A DNA stretch of 32,929 bases from Burkholderiales bacterium (GTDB lineage: Bacteria; Pseudomonadota; Gammaproteobacteria; Burkholderiales; Burkholderiaceae_C). Shown here in pieces: positions 8,238 through 15,574 of the stretch. The stretch covers positions 1 through 32,929 of the forward strand of contig RXJV01000015.1 in assembly GCA_003963075.1 (NCBI GenBank), given 5' to 3'. The notes under the pieces were generated by a model that was not told the origin of the DNA, searched no databases, and worked only from the letters and a program-made list of their open reading frames with translations. Within the stretch, counting starts at the first letter, position 1. Each line of letters starts with the position of its first letter. The translations under genes were made by a program, and so were the position numbers.

Positions 8238-9193
8238 GCGTGCGGCTCACGGTTCACCATGTCACCGAGTACACCTACGAGGCCTCGGTGGAGTGGGCCC
8301 ACCACGCGGCCTGCCTGGCGCCGCGCCACACGCCCTGGCAGACGGTCAGCGGCTGGCAGCTCCGCATCGATCCGCTGCCCGACGGCTGGGGCGTCGAGGG
8401 CCTGGAACTGGATGCGGCCGAGCTGGCCCGCCATCTGCGCCGCGACCCCTGGGGCAACCGTCACCTGAGCTTCGGCCACGCGCGGGTGCACGAGAAGCTG
8501 GTGGTCGACAGCCGCTTCATGGTCGAGCTGCGCGACCGGCCCGCGCCAGACCCGACACGCGGCCCGGCCTGGGAGGCCGTGGCCGCCAGCCTGCGCTACC
8601 GCGCCGGGCGCGCGCTGCAGGAGGCCGACGAGTTCGCACTGGCCTCCACCCATGCCGCGCCCGACGACACGATGGCCGCCTATGCGCGCCGCGCCTTCTC
8701 ACCCGGCCGCACGCTGGCCGCCGGCGGGCTGGCACTGATGCACCAGATCCACAGCGATCTGCGCTACCTGCCGCACAGCACGACGGTCGCGACCCGCGCG
8801 GCCGACGCGCTGGCTCAGCGCAGCGGCGTGTGCCAGGACTTCGCCCATGTCTTCATCGCCGCTTGCCGCGCGCTCGGCCTGGCGGCGCGCTACGTGTCGG
8901 GCTATCTGCTGACGCGCCCGCTGCCGGGCCAACCCAAGCTGGTCGGCGCCGACGCGTCGCATGCCTGGGTCGAGCTGTGGTGCCCCGAGCAGGGCTGGCT
9001 GGCCCTGGACCCGACCAACGATGTGCCAGCCAACCTGGACCATGTCACGCTGGCCTGGGGCCGCGACTATGCCGACGTCGCGCCGCTGCGCGGCGTGCTG
9101 CGCGGCGGTGGCGTCGCGACGCTGCGGGTCGGCGTGACGGTGGAGCCGGCGGCTGCGGACGCGCTGGCGCGGGCGGCCGAGCAGCAGCAATGA
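8234..9193 (+). CDS. Transglutaminase-like cysteine peptidase
   Basis: This 319-residue protein has an N-terminal bacterial transglutaminase beta-domain (from VRLTVHHVTEYTYEA) and a catalytic core with Cys200 (SGVCQDFAH), His243 (ASHAWVE) and Asp259 (LALDPTND). Proteins of this type beside ATP-grasp/Alpha-E genes are predicted to cut or transfer amide bonds made by the ligase. It has no signal peptide. The ATG overlaps the stop of the ATP-grasp gene by 4 nt. Its core resembles the N-terminal domain of the DUF2126 fusion at the head of the cluster (RFVSGYL against RYVSGYL after the Cys), so the cluster holds two transglutaminase domains. It ends 31 bp before a convergent gene. Confidence 0.92.
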   Translation: MSVRLTVHHVTEYTYEASVEWAHHAACLAPRHTPWQTVSGWQLRIDPLPDGWGVEGLELDAAELARHLRRDPWGNRHLSFGHARVHEKLVVDSRFMVELRDRPAPDPTRGPAWEAVAASLRYRAGRALQEADEFALASTHAAPDDTMAAYARRAFSPGRTLAAGGLALMHQIHSDLRYLPHSTTVATRAADALAQRSGVCQDFAHVFIAACRALGLAARYVSGYLLTRPLPGQPKLVGADASHAWVELWCPEQGWLALDPTNDVPANLDHVTLAWGRDYADVAPLRGVLRGGGVATLRVGVTVEPAAADALARAAEQQQ

Positions 9194-9224
9194 CGGTGGC
9201 GGCGCGCATGGCGCCTCGGCGTCC

Positions 9225-9611
9225 TCAGGCCGGGTCGTGGCAGACCGCTTCGATGTTGTGGCCGTCCGGATCCAGCACGAAGGCGCCGTAGTAGTGCGGG
9301 TGGTAGTGGGCGCGCAGGCCGGGTGCGCCGTTGTCACGCCCGCCGGCGGCCAGCGCGGCCCGGTGGAAGGCGTCGACCGCGGCACGCGTGCCGACGCGGA
9401 AGGCGATGTGGATGGGTGGCTGGTTGGGTGTGCCGCGGCTGATCCAGAAATCGGGCTTGGGCGGCTCGCCGAAGCCGGCCACGTCGGTGCTGCCGGTCAC
9501 GGCCGCCGGGAACTCCGCCAGCAACGTGTAGCCGAGGGGCGCGAGTGCCTGGCGGTAGAAGGCCTTGCTCTGGTCGAAGTCGCTGACGACGAGGCCGGTG
9601 TGGTCGATCAT
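9225..9611 (-). CDS. VOC-superfamily (glyoxalase/bleomycin-resistance fold) protein
   Basis: This 128-residue protein has the paired beta-alpha-beta-beta-beta layout of the vicinal oxygen chelate fold. It starts MIDHTGLVVSDFDQSKAFY, a typical first module, and ends FVLDPDGHNIEAV, a typical end of the second. Likely metal ligands are His4, His68 (PIHIAF) and Glu121. Similar small proteins are often called glyoxalase or lactoylglutathione lyase, but the reaction here is unknown. The start was set at the ATG that begins the fold; the frame stays open well upstream without related sequence. Confidence 0.85.
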   Translation of the reverse strand: MIDHTGLVVSDFDQSKAFYRQALAPLGYTLLAEFPAAVTGSTDVAGFGEPPKPDFWISRGTPNQPPIHIAFRVGTRAAVDAFHRAALAAGGRDNGAPGLRAHYHPHYYGAFVLDPDGHNIEAVCHDPA

Positions 9612-9697
9612 GGGGTCCGCAGGGAGTGGTTGGGTGCCCGAGCTTAGCGTCGGGAGGTGGCCGTCCGGAGGTCGCCCGGCGCATGCCGGCGGCGGCA

Positions 9698-10288
9698 TCA
9701 GGACGCCAGCATCGGCAGCACCGAGGCCAGCATCAGCCCGGCGGCCGTCCAGTTGAACGCCTTCAGCAGGCGTGGCCGGTGCAGCCAGCGGCGCAGCTGC
9801 TCGCCCAGCAGCACCCAGGATCCGCAGCAGGGCAGGTTCACCGCGACGAAGACGGCCGTCAGCGCTGCAACGCCAAGCTCGCCGTAGGCGGTGGCGGCGG
9901 TCAAGGCCATCGCCCAGGCCTTGGGATTGATGATCTGGAACAGGGCCGCAGCGGCCAGGCCCATCGGCCGGCTGCCGTTGCCGGGGGCGTCGGCAGTTGG
10001 CGGTGCTGCGGTGGCGACCCGGGCGGCGAGGTAGAGCAGATAGGCGAGGCTGACCCATTTCAGCACGCCATGCAGCGCGGGGACGCGGTTGAACACCTCG
10101 CCCAGGCCCAGGCCCACCAGGATCAGCATCACGCCGAAGCCGACGCTGATGCCCAGCAGATGGGGCAGGCTGCGGCGCCAGCCGAAGTGGGTGCCCGACG
10201 CGAGCAGCATCAGGTTGTTGGGGCCCGGCGTGACGGACGTGACGAAGGCAAAGCCGGCCAGGGCGAGCAGTGAGGCGCTGGTGTTCAT
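9698..10288 (-). CDS. LysE/RhtB-family amino-acid exporter
   Basis: This protein of about 196 residues has roughly six hydrophobic segments. FVTSVTPGPNNLMLLASG near the N-terminus is the LysE/RhtB signature (TPGPN), and FQIINPKAWAMAL in the middle matches the conserved NPKA motif. Members export amino acids or similar small molecules across the inner membrane. ATG 10288 has GAGG just upstream; GTG at 10297 would add three residues. It is divergent from an Lrp/AsnC regulator at 10372, the usual arrangement for this exporter family, so control by that regulator in response to an amino acid is likely. The substrate cannot be read from sequence. Confidence 0.9.
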   Translation of the reverse strand: MNTSASLLALAGFAFVTSVTPGPNNLMLLASGTHFGWRRSLPHLLGISVGFGVMLILVGLGLGEVFNRVPALHGVLKWVSLAYLLYLAARVATAAPPTADAPGNGSRPMGLAAAALFQIINPKAWAMALTAATAYGELGVAALTAVFVAVNLPCCGSWVLLGEQLRRWLHRPRLLKAFNWTAAGLMLASVLPMLAS

Positions 10289-10371
10289 GGCCCTCACTCT
10301 AGGCAGGGCGCTGCCGAATGGGCTTGTGATTGTTGTCTGGCCTCATGGGCGTCGTGCAATGATCTGCGGCG
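10289..10371. promoter_or_regulatory. Divergent control region between LysE exporter and Lrp regulator
   Basis: These 83 bp separate two divergent start codons. On the + strand TTGTCT (10333-10338) and TGCAAT (10355-10360) are spaced 16 bp apart and are a weak -35/-10 candidate for the regulator, giving a very short leader. No clear operator palindrome is visible. Confidence 0.35.
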
Positions 10372-10815
10372 ATGGATTCAATCGACGACAAGATCTTGCG
10401 CGAGTTGGTCAGGGACGGCCGCGTGACCAATGCCGAGCTGGCCCAGCGCATCGCGCTCAGCCCGTCGGCCTGCCTGCGGCGTGTGCAGGAACTGGAGCGG
10501 CTCGGCATCATCAAGGGCTACCGCGCGGTGCTGGACCCGGCGCGGCTGGGGCTGGGTTTCGTGGCCTACGTGGCCATTGGCCTGTCGCGCCACACCCTGG
10601 GCGAGCAGCAGGGCTTTGAGCAGGCGATGGCGGCCTGCCCGGCTGTGCGCGAATGCCACAACGTGACCGGCGCGTTCGAGTACCTGCTGCGTGTGGAGGT
10701 GGCCGACCTGGCCGCCTACAAGCGCTTCCATGCCGACGTGCTGGGCGGGCTGCCGCAGGTCAGCATGATCACCAGCTACATCGTGATGGACTCGCCCAAG
10801 GACGAGCGCGGCTGA
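10372..10815 (+). CDS. Lrp/AsnC-family transcriptional regulator
   Basis: This 147-residue protein has an N-terminal winged helix-turn-helix (residues 1-60: DSIDDKILRELVRDGRVTN, then LAQRIALSPSACLRRVQELE) and a C-terminal RAM/ACT-like ligand-binding domain (VRECHNVTGAFEYLLRVEVAD). Lrp/AsnC proteins form octamers or dimers that sense amino acids. Divergent placement next to a LysE-type exporter suggests it controls that exporter and possibly itself. Its last 40 bp overlap the convergent PepSY gene. Confidence 0.92.
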   Translation: MDSIDDKILRELVRDGRVTNAELAQRIALSPSACLRRVQELERLGIIKGYRAVLDPARLGLGFVAYVAIGLSRHTLGEQQGFEQAMAACPAVRECHNVTGAFEYLLRVEVADLAAYKRFHADVLGGLPQVSMITSYIVMDSPKDERG

Positions 10816-11966
10816 GCGGCGCGGCGCTGGCGGCGGCGCCACCACAGCCAGGCACCCGTGGCGAGCAGCATGAGCGGCAGCAGCCCGAAGGCCGTCCACA
10901 GCAGCCGGCCCGCCAGGCCCAGCGCCTCGGCGCTGTGCAGCGGGAAGACGCTGTCGACGAGCTGGTTGCCGGCCGGCGCCGTGAGGGGGTCGTAGCGCTC
11001 CAGCACACGGCCCTGGCGGTCCATCCGCACCCGGGTGTAGCCGGTGGACGCACGCAGTTCGCCGGGCTGCAGCAGGCGCACCTCGACCGGCCCGGTGCCG
11101 GCCAGGCTCAGGCGCGACCAGCGCGCCGCCGGAAACTCCCGCTGTGCGGCCGCCACCCAGGCGTCGGGCCCGAGCACGGAGCCGGCGGCTGTGCCGGCGG
11201 CGGCCGTGCCCGCGCCCGCGCCCGCACCCGCCTTGGGCAGCTTGGCCAGGCGCTGCAGCGGCAGCACGGCGGCCACGCCGTCCCGCGTCGGGTTGGGAAA
11301 CACCAGGGCCGCACCGGTCAGCGACACGACGAGAGCGACGGGCAGCAGCCACAGCCCGGCGGCTCGGTGCAGCGCGTACCAGCGCCGGGTCGGCGGGCCC
11401 TGCCAACCCACGCGCAGGGCCTGGCCCCAGGCCTTCAGCCGCGGCCCGGCAGCGCGCGGCCACGCGAGGTAGAGGCCCGTCAGCGCCAGGCCGGTGAAGA
11501 TCAGCGCCGCCACGCCGGCGATGAGATGGCCGGTCTCGCCGCCGAGCAACCGGCTGTGCAGCTCGTACAGCAGTGGCACCGCATGGGCTGCGTCGAAGCG
11601 GACTGCGCCCCGTTCGCGCGAGCCGAGGTAGCGGCCGCAGTCGGGGTCGATGAAGTGTTCGGTGCGCCAGCCGGTCTCGGGCTGGCGTGCTTCCCAGACC
11701 TGGAAGGCCGCGCCCGGTTCGCGGGGCGACACCACGGTCTGGGCGCGGGCGCCGGGGACATGCCGGGCCAGCAGTTCCAGCGTGGCCGCCACCGGCTGGC
11801 GCGTGGCCGGGCAGGCCGGCGTCGGCGCGCGGAACCAGGCTGAGTTCAGCGCGCTGTCCAGCGACGCCTGCCACACCATCAGACTGCCGCTGAGGCCCAG
11901 CAGCGCCAGCACCAGGCCGGCCAGCAGGCCGCCCCAGCGGTGCAGCAGCGTCAAGGGCTTGCGCAT
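10776..11966 (-). CDS. PepSY-associated TM (PepSY_TM) protein, putative siderophore-iron reductase
   Basis: This 396-residue inner-membrane protein has four main hydrophobic segments: about 11-33 (after LLHRWGG), about 140-170 (ELHSRLLGG then GHLIAG), about 197-220 (LHRAAGLWLLP) and near the C-terminus (LLPLMLLATGAWLWW). Periplasmic PepSY-type stretches lie between them. The conserved His residues in LHRWGG, LHSRLL and LHRAAG are typical. Family members beside TonB receptors, such as FoxB or FpvG, reduce ferric siderophores in the periplasm. Its ATG is 2 nt after the receptor stop, so the two form an operon under the Fur-like site. An Ala/Gly-rich loop (AGAGAGAGTAAAGTAAG) is encoded by a GC-only tandem-like stretch near 11190-11235. 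The C-terminus overlaps the Lrp gene on the other strand. Confidence 0.85.
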   Translation of the reverse strand: MRKPLTLLHRWGGLLAGLVLALLGLSGSLMVWQASLDSALNSAWFRAPTPACPATRQPVAATLELLARHVPGARAQTVVSPREPGAAFQVWEARQPETGWRTEHFIDPDCGRYLGSRERGAVRFDAAHAVPLLYELHSRLLGGETGHLIAGVAALIFTGLALTGLYLAWPRAAGPRLKAWGQALRVGWQGPPTRRWYALHRAAGLWLLPVALVVSLTGAALVFPNPTRDGVAAVLPLQRLAKLPKAGAGAGAGTAAAGTAAGSVLGPDAWVAAAQREFPAARWSRLSLAGTGPVEVRLLQPGELRASTGYTRVRMDRQGRVLERYDPLTAPAGNQLVDSVFPLHSAEALGLAGRLLWTAFGLLPLMLLATGAWLWWRRRQRRAAQPRSSLGESITM

Positions 11967-11968
11967 GA

Positions 11969-14152
11969 TCAGAAGTCGCGTCGCCAGCTCAGTGTCCAGG
12001 TGCGGCCGCGGCCGGCGTAGTAGTCGTCGTTCGTACCGGAGTAGTTGGCCTCGCCGTAGTAGGTGATGTAGCGGCGGTTCAGCAGGTTCTCGACGCCCAG
12101 GCCCCACTGGCCCCAACCCGTGTTCCATCGGCTGGCGAGGTCGAGCACGGTGTAACCGGAGAAGCGCTCGGCCAGCGAGGCGCCGCCCAAGGTCTTGCCG
12201 AGGTTGGCTTCGCGCGGCCGGTAGTGCGACAGGTTGAGCTGGCTGCTCCAGGCGCTGCCGGCCGCCCACTGCGCGCCGAGCAGCAGTTTGTCTGGCCCCT
12301 GAGACCGCGCGCCCAGCATCAGGTCCAGCGGCTGGCCGGGGGCACTCGCGGTGCGGCCCAGCGTGCGGGCAAACGTGCCGTTGAGCTTGACGGCGGCATT
12401 GATGCGGTGTTCGGCGCTGATCTCGACACCCTTGACCTCGATGGGCACGCGTTGCAGCGCGCCGATGCCGTTGGACACGACGAGCTGGCTGCCGAGTTCC
12501 GAGCGGGAACGGTAGACCGACATCGACAGCGTCGTGCCGGCGCCGCGCCAGTTCGCGCCGATCTCGTGGTTCTTCACGACGATGGGTTGCAGGTCGACGA
12601 GTTGGCCCACCGACTGGTTGGCCGTTCGCACCGCGCGCAGGATGAGGCCGGCATCGGGCGGGCCGAAGCCCTCGTTGTAGGACGCGAAGGCCGACCAGCC
12701 GCTGCGCCCGAAGCGCCAGATGCCACCCAGGCTCTTGACCCGCTGGTGGGCGCGCCGCTCGCCGCCGGTGACCAGCGCGTTGCCGTAGAAGGCGAGCGTG
12801 CGGTAGGTGTCGACCTGCAGCCGCGTGTGTTCGTCGCGCAGGCCGCCGCGTACCGTCAGCGGGCCAGCCTCGTACTCCAGCTGGGCAAAGGGCGCGAGGC
12901 TGCGGTAGTGCAGCGGCGGCACCCAGCTGCGGCCGGTCTTGGTCAGGCGCTGGGACGAGGTGTCGTCCAGCAGGTCCAGGCCGGTGGTGAGCTCCAGCCC
13001 GCGCAGTCCGAGGTCGGGTCTGACCCAGCTGCTGCGCAGGCCCCATTTGTCGGCCACGACTTCGCTCTGGTCGACCAGGCTGCCCACGGGCGCGAGGCTG
13101 GCGTCCTGGAAGGTGGTGACGAGGCCGCCGCTGTAGCGGGCCTTGAAGTCCTGCTTGAACAGCTGCACGCTGGCCCGGCCGCCGGCCAGGTCGTCATGCG
13201 TCCACTCCAGGCTGATCGAGCGCACCCGGTTGCGCGGCGCGTCCCAGGCCGGGCGGCCGGCGGTGGACGTGGTGGGCAGGCCGGTGGCGCGGTTGCCGGG
13301 TACGTCGACCCGGTCGTCGAAGCCGTCGGCATGGAAGCCGTTGACCATGATTTGCAGCCGCTGGGCGCCGAACTCGGCGCCCGCCTTCAGGAAGAGGTCG
13401 GCCGAGCGGTGCAGCGACTCGGTGGCCAGTGGCCGCCCGGCGCCGTCCACGCCGCTGTCCTGGCTCAGCATGCCGGCGTAGAAGAGCAGGTCCCAGGGCT
13501 GGCTGCTCGCGCCGCCGTCGCTGCGGTGCTGAAGCAGATAGCCGGTCTTCCAGGCGCTGCTGTCGCCATCGAACTGCGTGCCCAGCTTGACCTCGACCGA
13601 TTGGCGGGTGCCGGCCTGGGTCGGGCGGCGGGTGATGGTGTTGATGATGCCGCCGGTTGCTCCCATGCCCTGGGCGGCCGAGGCGCCGCTGACCACCTCG
13701 ATGCGCTCCACGATCATCGGGTCGGCGAAGTAGCCCTCGCGGCCGCCAAAGCGCAGCGGGTTGGTCTGCGGAATGCCGTCCAGCAGCAGCAGGGCGTTGC
13801 GACCGCGCAGGCCCTCGCCGAAGTTGCTTAGTTTCTGCCGCGATGGCGCATAGCCCGGCACCTGCTGGGCCAGCAGCGCGCTCGGGTCCTCGCTGACGAG
13901 GGTGTGGCTGTCGATGTCGGCGCGCGAGATCACGCCGACGGCGCCCGGGATGCGGTCCAGCGCCTTGCTGCCGCGGGTGGCCGTGACCAGCACGGCTTCG
14001 AGCTGCTGGGGTGCGGGCGCTTCAGTCGCGTTCTGGGCATGGGCGGCCGCTGCGAGCAGGGTGCAGGCCAGCGCGAGAGCGGCGGGGCGGTGGGGAAGGG
14101 CGGAGCGAGGAGAGGCGGGAAGCAGCCGTGCTTCCGGAGCGGTCAGGGGCAT
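11969..14152 (-). CDS. TonB-dependent outer-membrane receptor (probable ferric-chelate uptake)
   Basis: This 727-residue protein has a signal peptide with core LALACTLLAAAAHA (cleavage near residue 39), a plug domain (about 50-165: LEAVLVTATRG, LRGRNALLLLDGIPQ, VERIEVVSGASAA, GGIINTITRR) and a 22-stranded barrel ending in TLSWRRDF. The C-terminal Phe is the usual outer-membrane assembly signal. Uptake needs TonB-ExbB-ExbD, which are not in this window. Evidence for iron is the Fur-box-like site 40-70 bp upstream and the PepSY-TM partner immediately downstream. The exact ligand (siderophore or haem) is not readable. The N-terminal region before the hydrophobic core is long (about 22 residues) and no good RBS is visible, so the start could lie slightly elsewhere. 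Confidence 0.92.
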   Translation of the reverse strand: MPLTAPEARLLPASPRSALPHRPAALALACTLLAAAAHAQNATEAPAPQQLEAVLVTATRGSKALDRIPGAVGVISRADIDSHTLVSEDPSALLAQQVPGYAPSRQKLSNFGEGLRGRNALLLLDGIPQTNPLRFGGREGYFADPMIVERIEVVSGASAAQGMGATGGIINTITRRPTQAGTRQSVEVKLGTQFDGDSSAWKTGYLLQHRSDGGASSQPWDLLFYAGMLSQDSGVDGAGRPLATESLHRSADLFLKAGAEFGAQRLQIMVNGFHADGFDDRVDVPGNRATGLPTTSTAGRPAWDAPRNRVRSISLEWTHDDLAGGRASVQLFKQDFKARYSGGLVTTFQDASLAPVGSLVDQSEVVADKWGLRSSWVRPDLGLRGLELTTGLDLLDDTSSQRLTKTGRSWVPPLHYRSLAPFAQLEYEAGPLTVRGGLRDEHTRLQVDTYRTLAFYGNALVTGGERRAHQRVKSLGGIWRFGRSGWSAFASYNEGFGPPDAGLILRAVRTANQSVGQLVDLQPIVVKNHEIGANWRGAGTTLSMSVYRSRSELGSQLVVSNGIGALQRVPIEVKGVEISAEHRINAAVKLNGTFARTLGRTASAPGQPLDLMLGARSQGPDKLLLGAQWAAGSAWSSQLNLSHYRPREANLGKTLGGASLAERFSGYTVLDLASRWNTGWGQWGLGVENLLNRRYITYYGEANYSGTNDDYYAGRGRTWTLSWRRDF

Positions 14153-14190
14153 GAGTGGCAGAGAGTTCGGAAATCGCCACCCAGTTTACA

Positions 14191-14219
14191 TTGCGAATGA
14201 GAATGAGTTGCATTTGCAA
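14191..14219 (-). promoter_or_regulatory. Fur-box-like operator upstream of TonB receptor
   Basis: The segment contains GAATGAGAATGAG followed by TTGCAT, a run of Fur-type hexamers. The outer parts form an inverted repeat (TTGCGAATG against CATTTGCAA, 8 of 9 pairing across 11 bp). It lies 39-67 bp before the receptor ATG. Fur bound to Fe(II) would repress the receptor-PepSY operon when iron is plentiful. The match is by eye to the known consensus. Confidence 0.65.
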
Positions 14220-14322
14220 AGAGCGAGGTGCCTGCGACGACTTCCGAAAGCAGCAGGCCCGCCGCCTGCGCAGTGCAGGGGGCGGGCCTGAAGGTCGGAG
14301 GACGGTGGCGCGGCCGCAGGCC

Positions 14323-15450
14323 TCAGCGCCTGACCTTGCCGTCGGCGGTCAGCAGGGTCAGCTCGGCGAAGCTGGAGCCGACATGCTTGTTCGGTCCGAA
14401 GCGCAGCTGGTAGCCGCGCGCGTCGTAGCCTGACAGGCCTTCCAGCGCGGCGATCAGGCCGTCGCGCGTCGGCCGCCCGCCAAGGCGGCGCAGCCCGTCG
14501 ACGATCACCCGGGCGGCGATATAGCCCTCGATGCTGGTGTAGTTGGGCTCGGCCTTGGGGTCCAGCCGCTTCAGCGCAAGCTGGTAGTCGTTGACCAGAC
14601 CCACCGCGGTGCCAAAGGGCGAGGGCATGACCTGCGAGATGACGACGCCGGCCGCGTCCTTGCCGAGTTCGTCGGCCAGGGCCTGAGTTCCGACAAAGGA
14701 CACGTTGTGGAACTGGCCGCCGTAGCCGGCCTTGCGGGCCTCGCGGATGAAGGCGGCGCAGCTCTTGTAGGCGCTGACCTGCACGATGGCTTCGGGCTGC
14801 ACCGGCACCAGGGCCTTGACCGCGGCGGCCACGTCGACGCTGTTGCGCTCCACGGTGGCGACGGCGAGCGGCTGCAGACCGCGCTTTTCCAGCGCGTGCT
14901 GCACGCCCTTGAGCCCGGCCTGACCATAGGCATCGTTCTGGTGGAAAACGGCGATCTTCTTCAGGTCGAGCTGGGTGAGCTGTTTGACGATCAGTTCGGT
15001 CTCGTCGTAGTACGAGGCGCGGATGTGGAACACCAGGTGGTTGAAGGGCTCGCGCAGTGCCTCGGCACCGGTCAGCGGCGCGATGAAGGGAACCTTGGCA
15101 GCGGTGGCCAGCGGCAAGGCCGCCAGCGACGTGGGCGTGCCGATGTAGCCAAACAGCGCAAACACATCCTCCTGGATGAATTTTTCGGTATTCGCCTTGC
15201 AGCGCGCCGGCTCATAGCCGTCGTCCAGGGTCTTGAGCACAACCGGCACGGCACCGACACCGCCCGCCGCGTTGACGGCATCGAGATAGGCTTTGGCGCC
15301 GAGCTGCATCTGCAGCCCGAGCTGAGCCGCCGGGCCGGTGAGCGGCACGGACTGGCCGAGCACGATGGGCTTGCGGTCTTGGGCTCGCGCGGCGGTGGCG
15401 GGGAGCGCCAGGCCAGCCAGCGCAAGTTGCACTTGTCTTCGGTTCAGCAT
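14323..15450 (-). CDS. Periplasmic substrate-binding protein, branched-chain amino-acid ABC type (Peripla_BP_6)
   Basis: This 375-residue protein has a signal peptide (MLNRRQ then LALAGLALPATAARA, cleavage near residue 23) and a type I periplasmic-binding fold. PIVLGQSVPLTGPAAQLG, GYIGTPTSLAALPLA, KIAVFHQNDAYGQAGLKG and YTSIEGYIAARVIVDGL are characteristic of LivJ/amide-urea-type binding proteins. It would deliver an amino acid or related ligand to an ABC permease, but no permease or ATPase genes lie nearby, so it is an orphan here, working with a remote transporter or as a sensor subunit. The ligand is unknown. Confidence 0.88.
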   Translation of the reverse strand: MLNRRQVQLALAGLALPATAARAQDRKPIVLGQSVPLTGPAAQLGLQMQLGAKAYLDAVNAAGGVGAVPVVLKTLDDGYEPARCKANTEKFIQEDVFALFGYIGTPTSLAALPLATAAKVPFIAPLTGAEALREPFNHLVFHIRASYYDETELIVKQLTQLDLKKIAVFHQNDAYGQAGLKGVQHALEKRGLQPLAVATVERNSVDVAAAVKALVPVQPEAIVQVSAYKSCAAFIREARKAGYGGQFHNVSFVGTQALADELGKDAAGVVISQVMPSPFGTAVGLVNDYQLALKRLDPKAEPNYTSIEGYIAARVIVDGLRRLGGRPTRDGLIAALEGLSGYDARGYQLRFGPNKHVGSSFAELTLLTADGKVRR

Positions 15451-15574
15451 GGGTTGGCATCATGCCGCAGCTGACGCCGGCGCGTGCCACCGCTGGCGCT
15501 GCAGATAGAACAATTCCCGGTCCTGCAACTTGTTACTCGGCAACTGGCGCCTGGCCCGTGGCCGCACACGCGGC

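Noticed and set aside
9612..10058. Upstream extension of the VOC protein to about 277 residues
   Set aside because: The extension is antisense-like sequence overlapping the LysE gene in another frame and is unrelated to the VOC fold, which starts at the ATG at 9611.
11967..13046. Upstream extension of the PepSY protein to about 756 residues
   Set aside because: The extra part is an out-of-frame reading of the TonB receptor gene. The true N-terminus begins MRKPLTLLHRWGG, 2 nt after the receptor stop.
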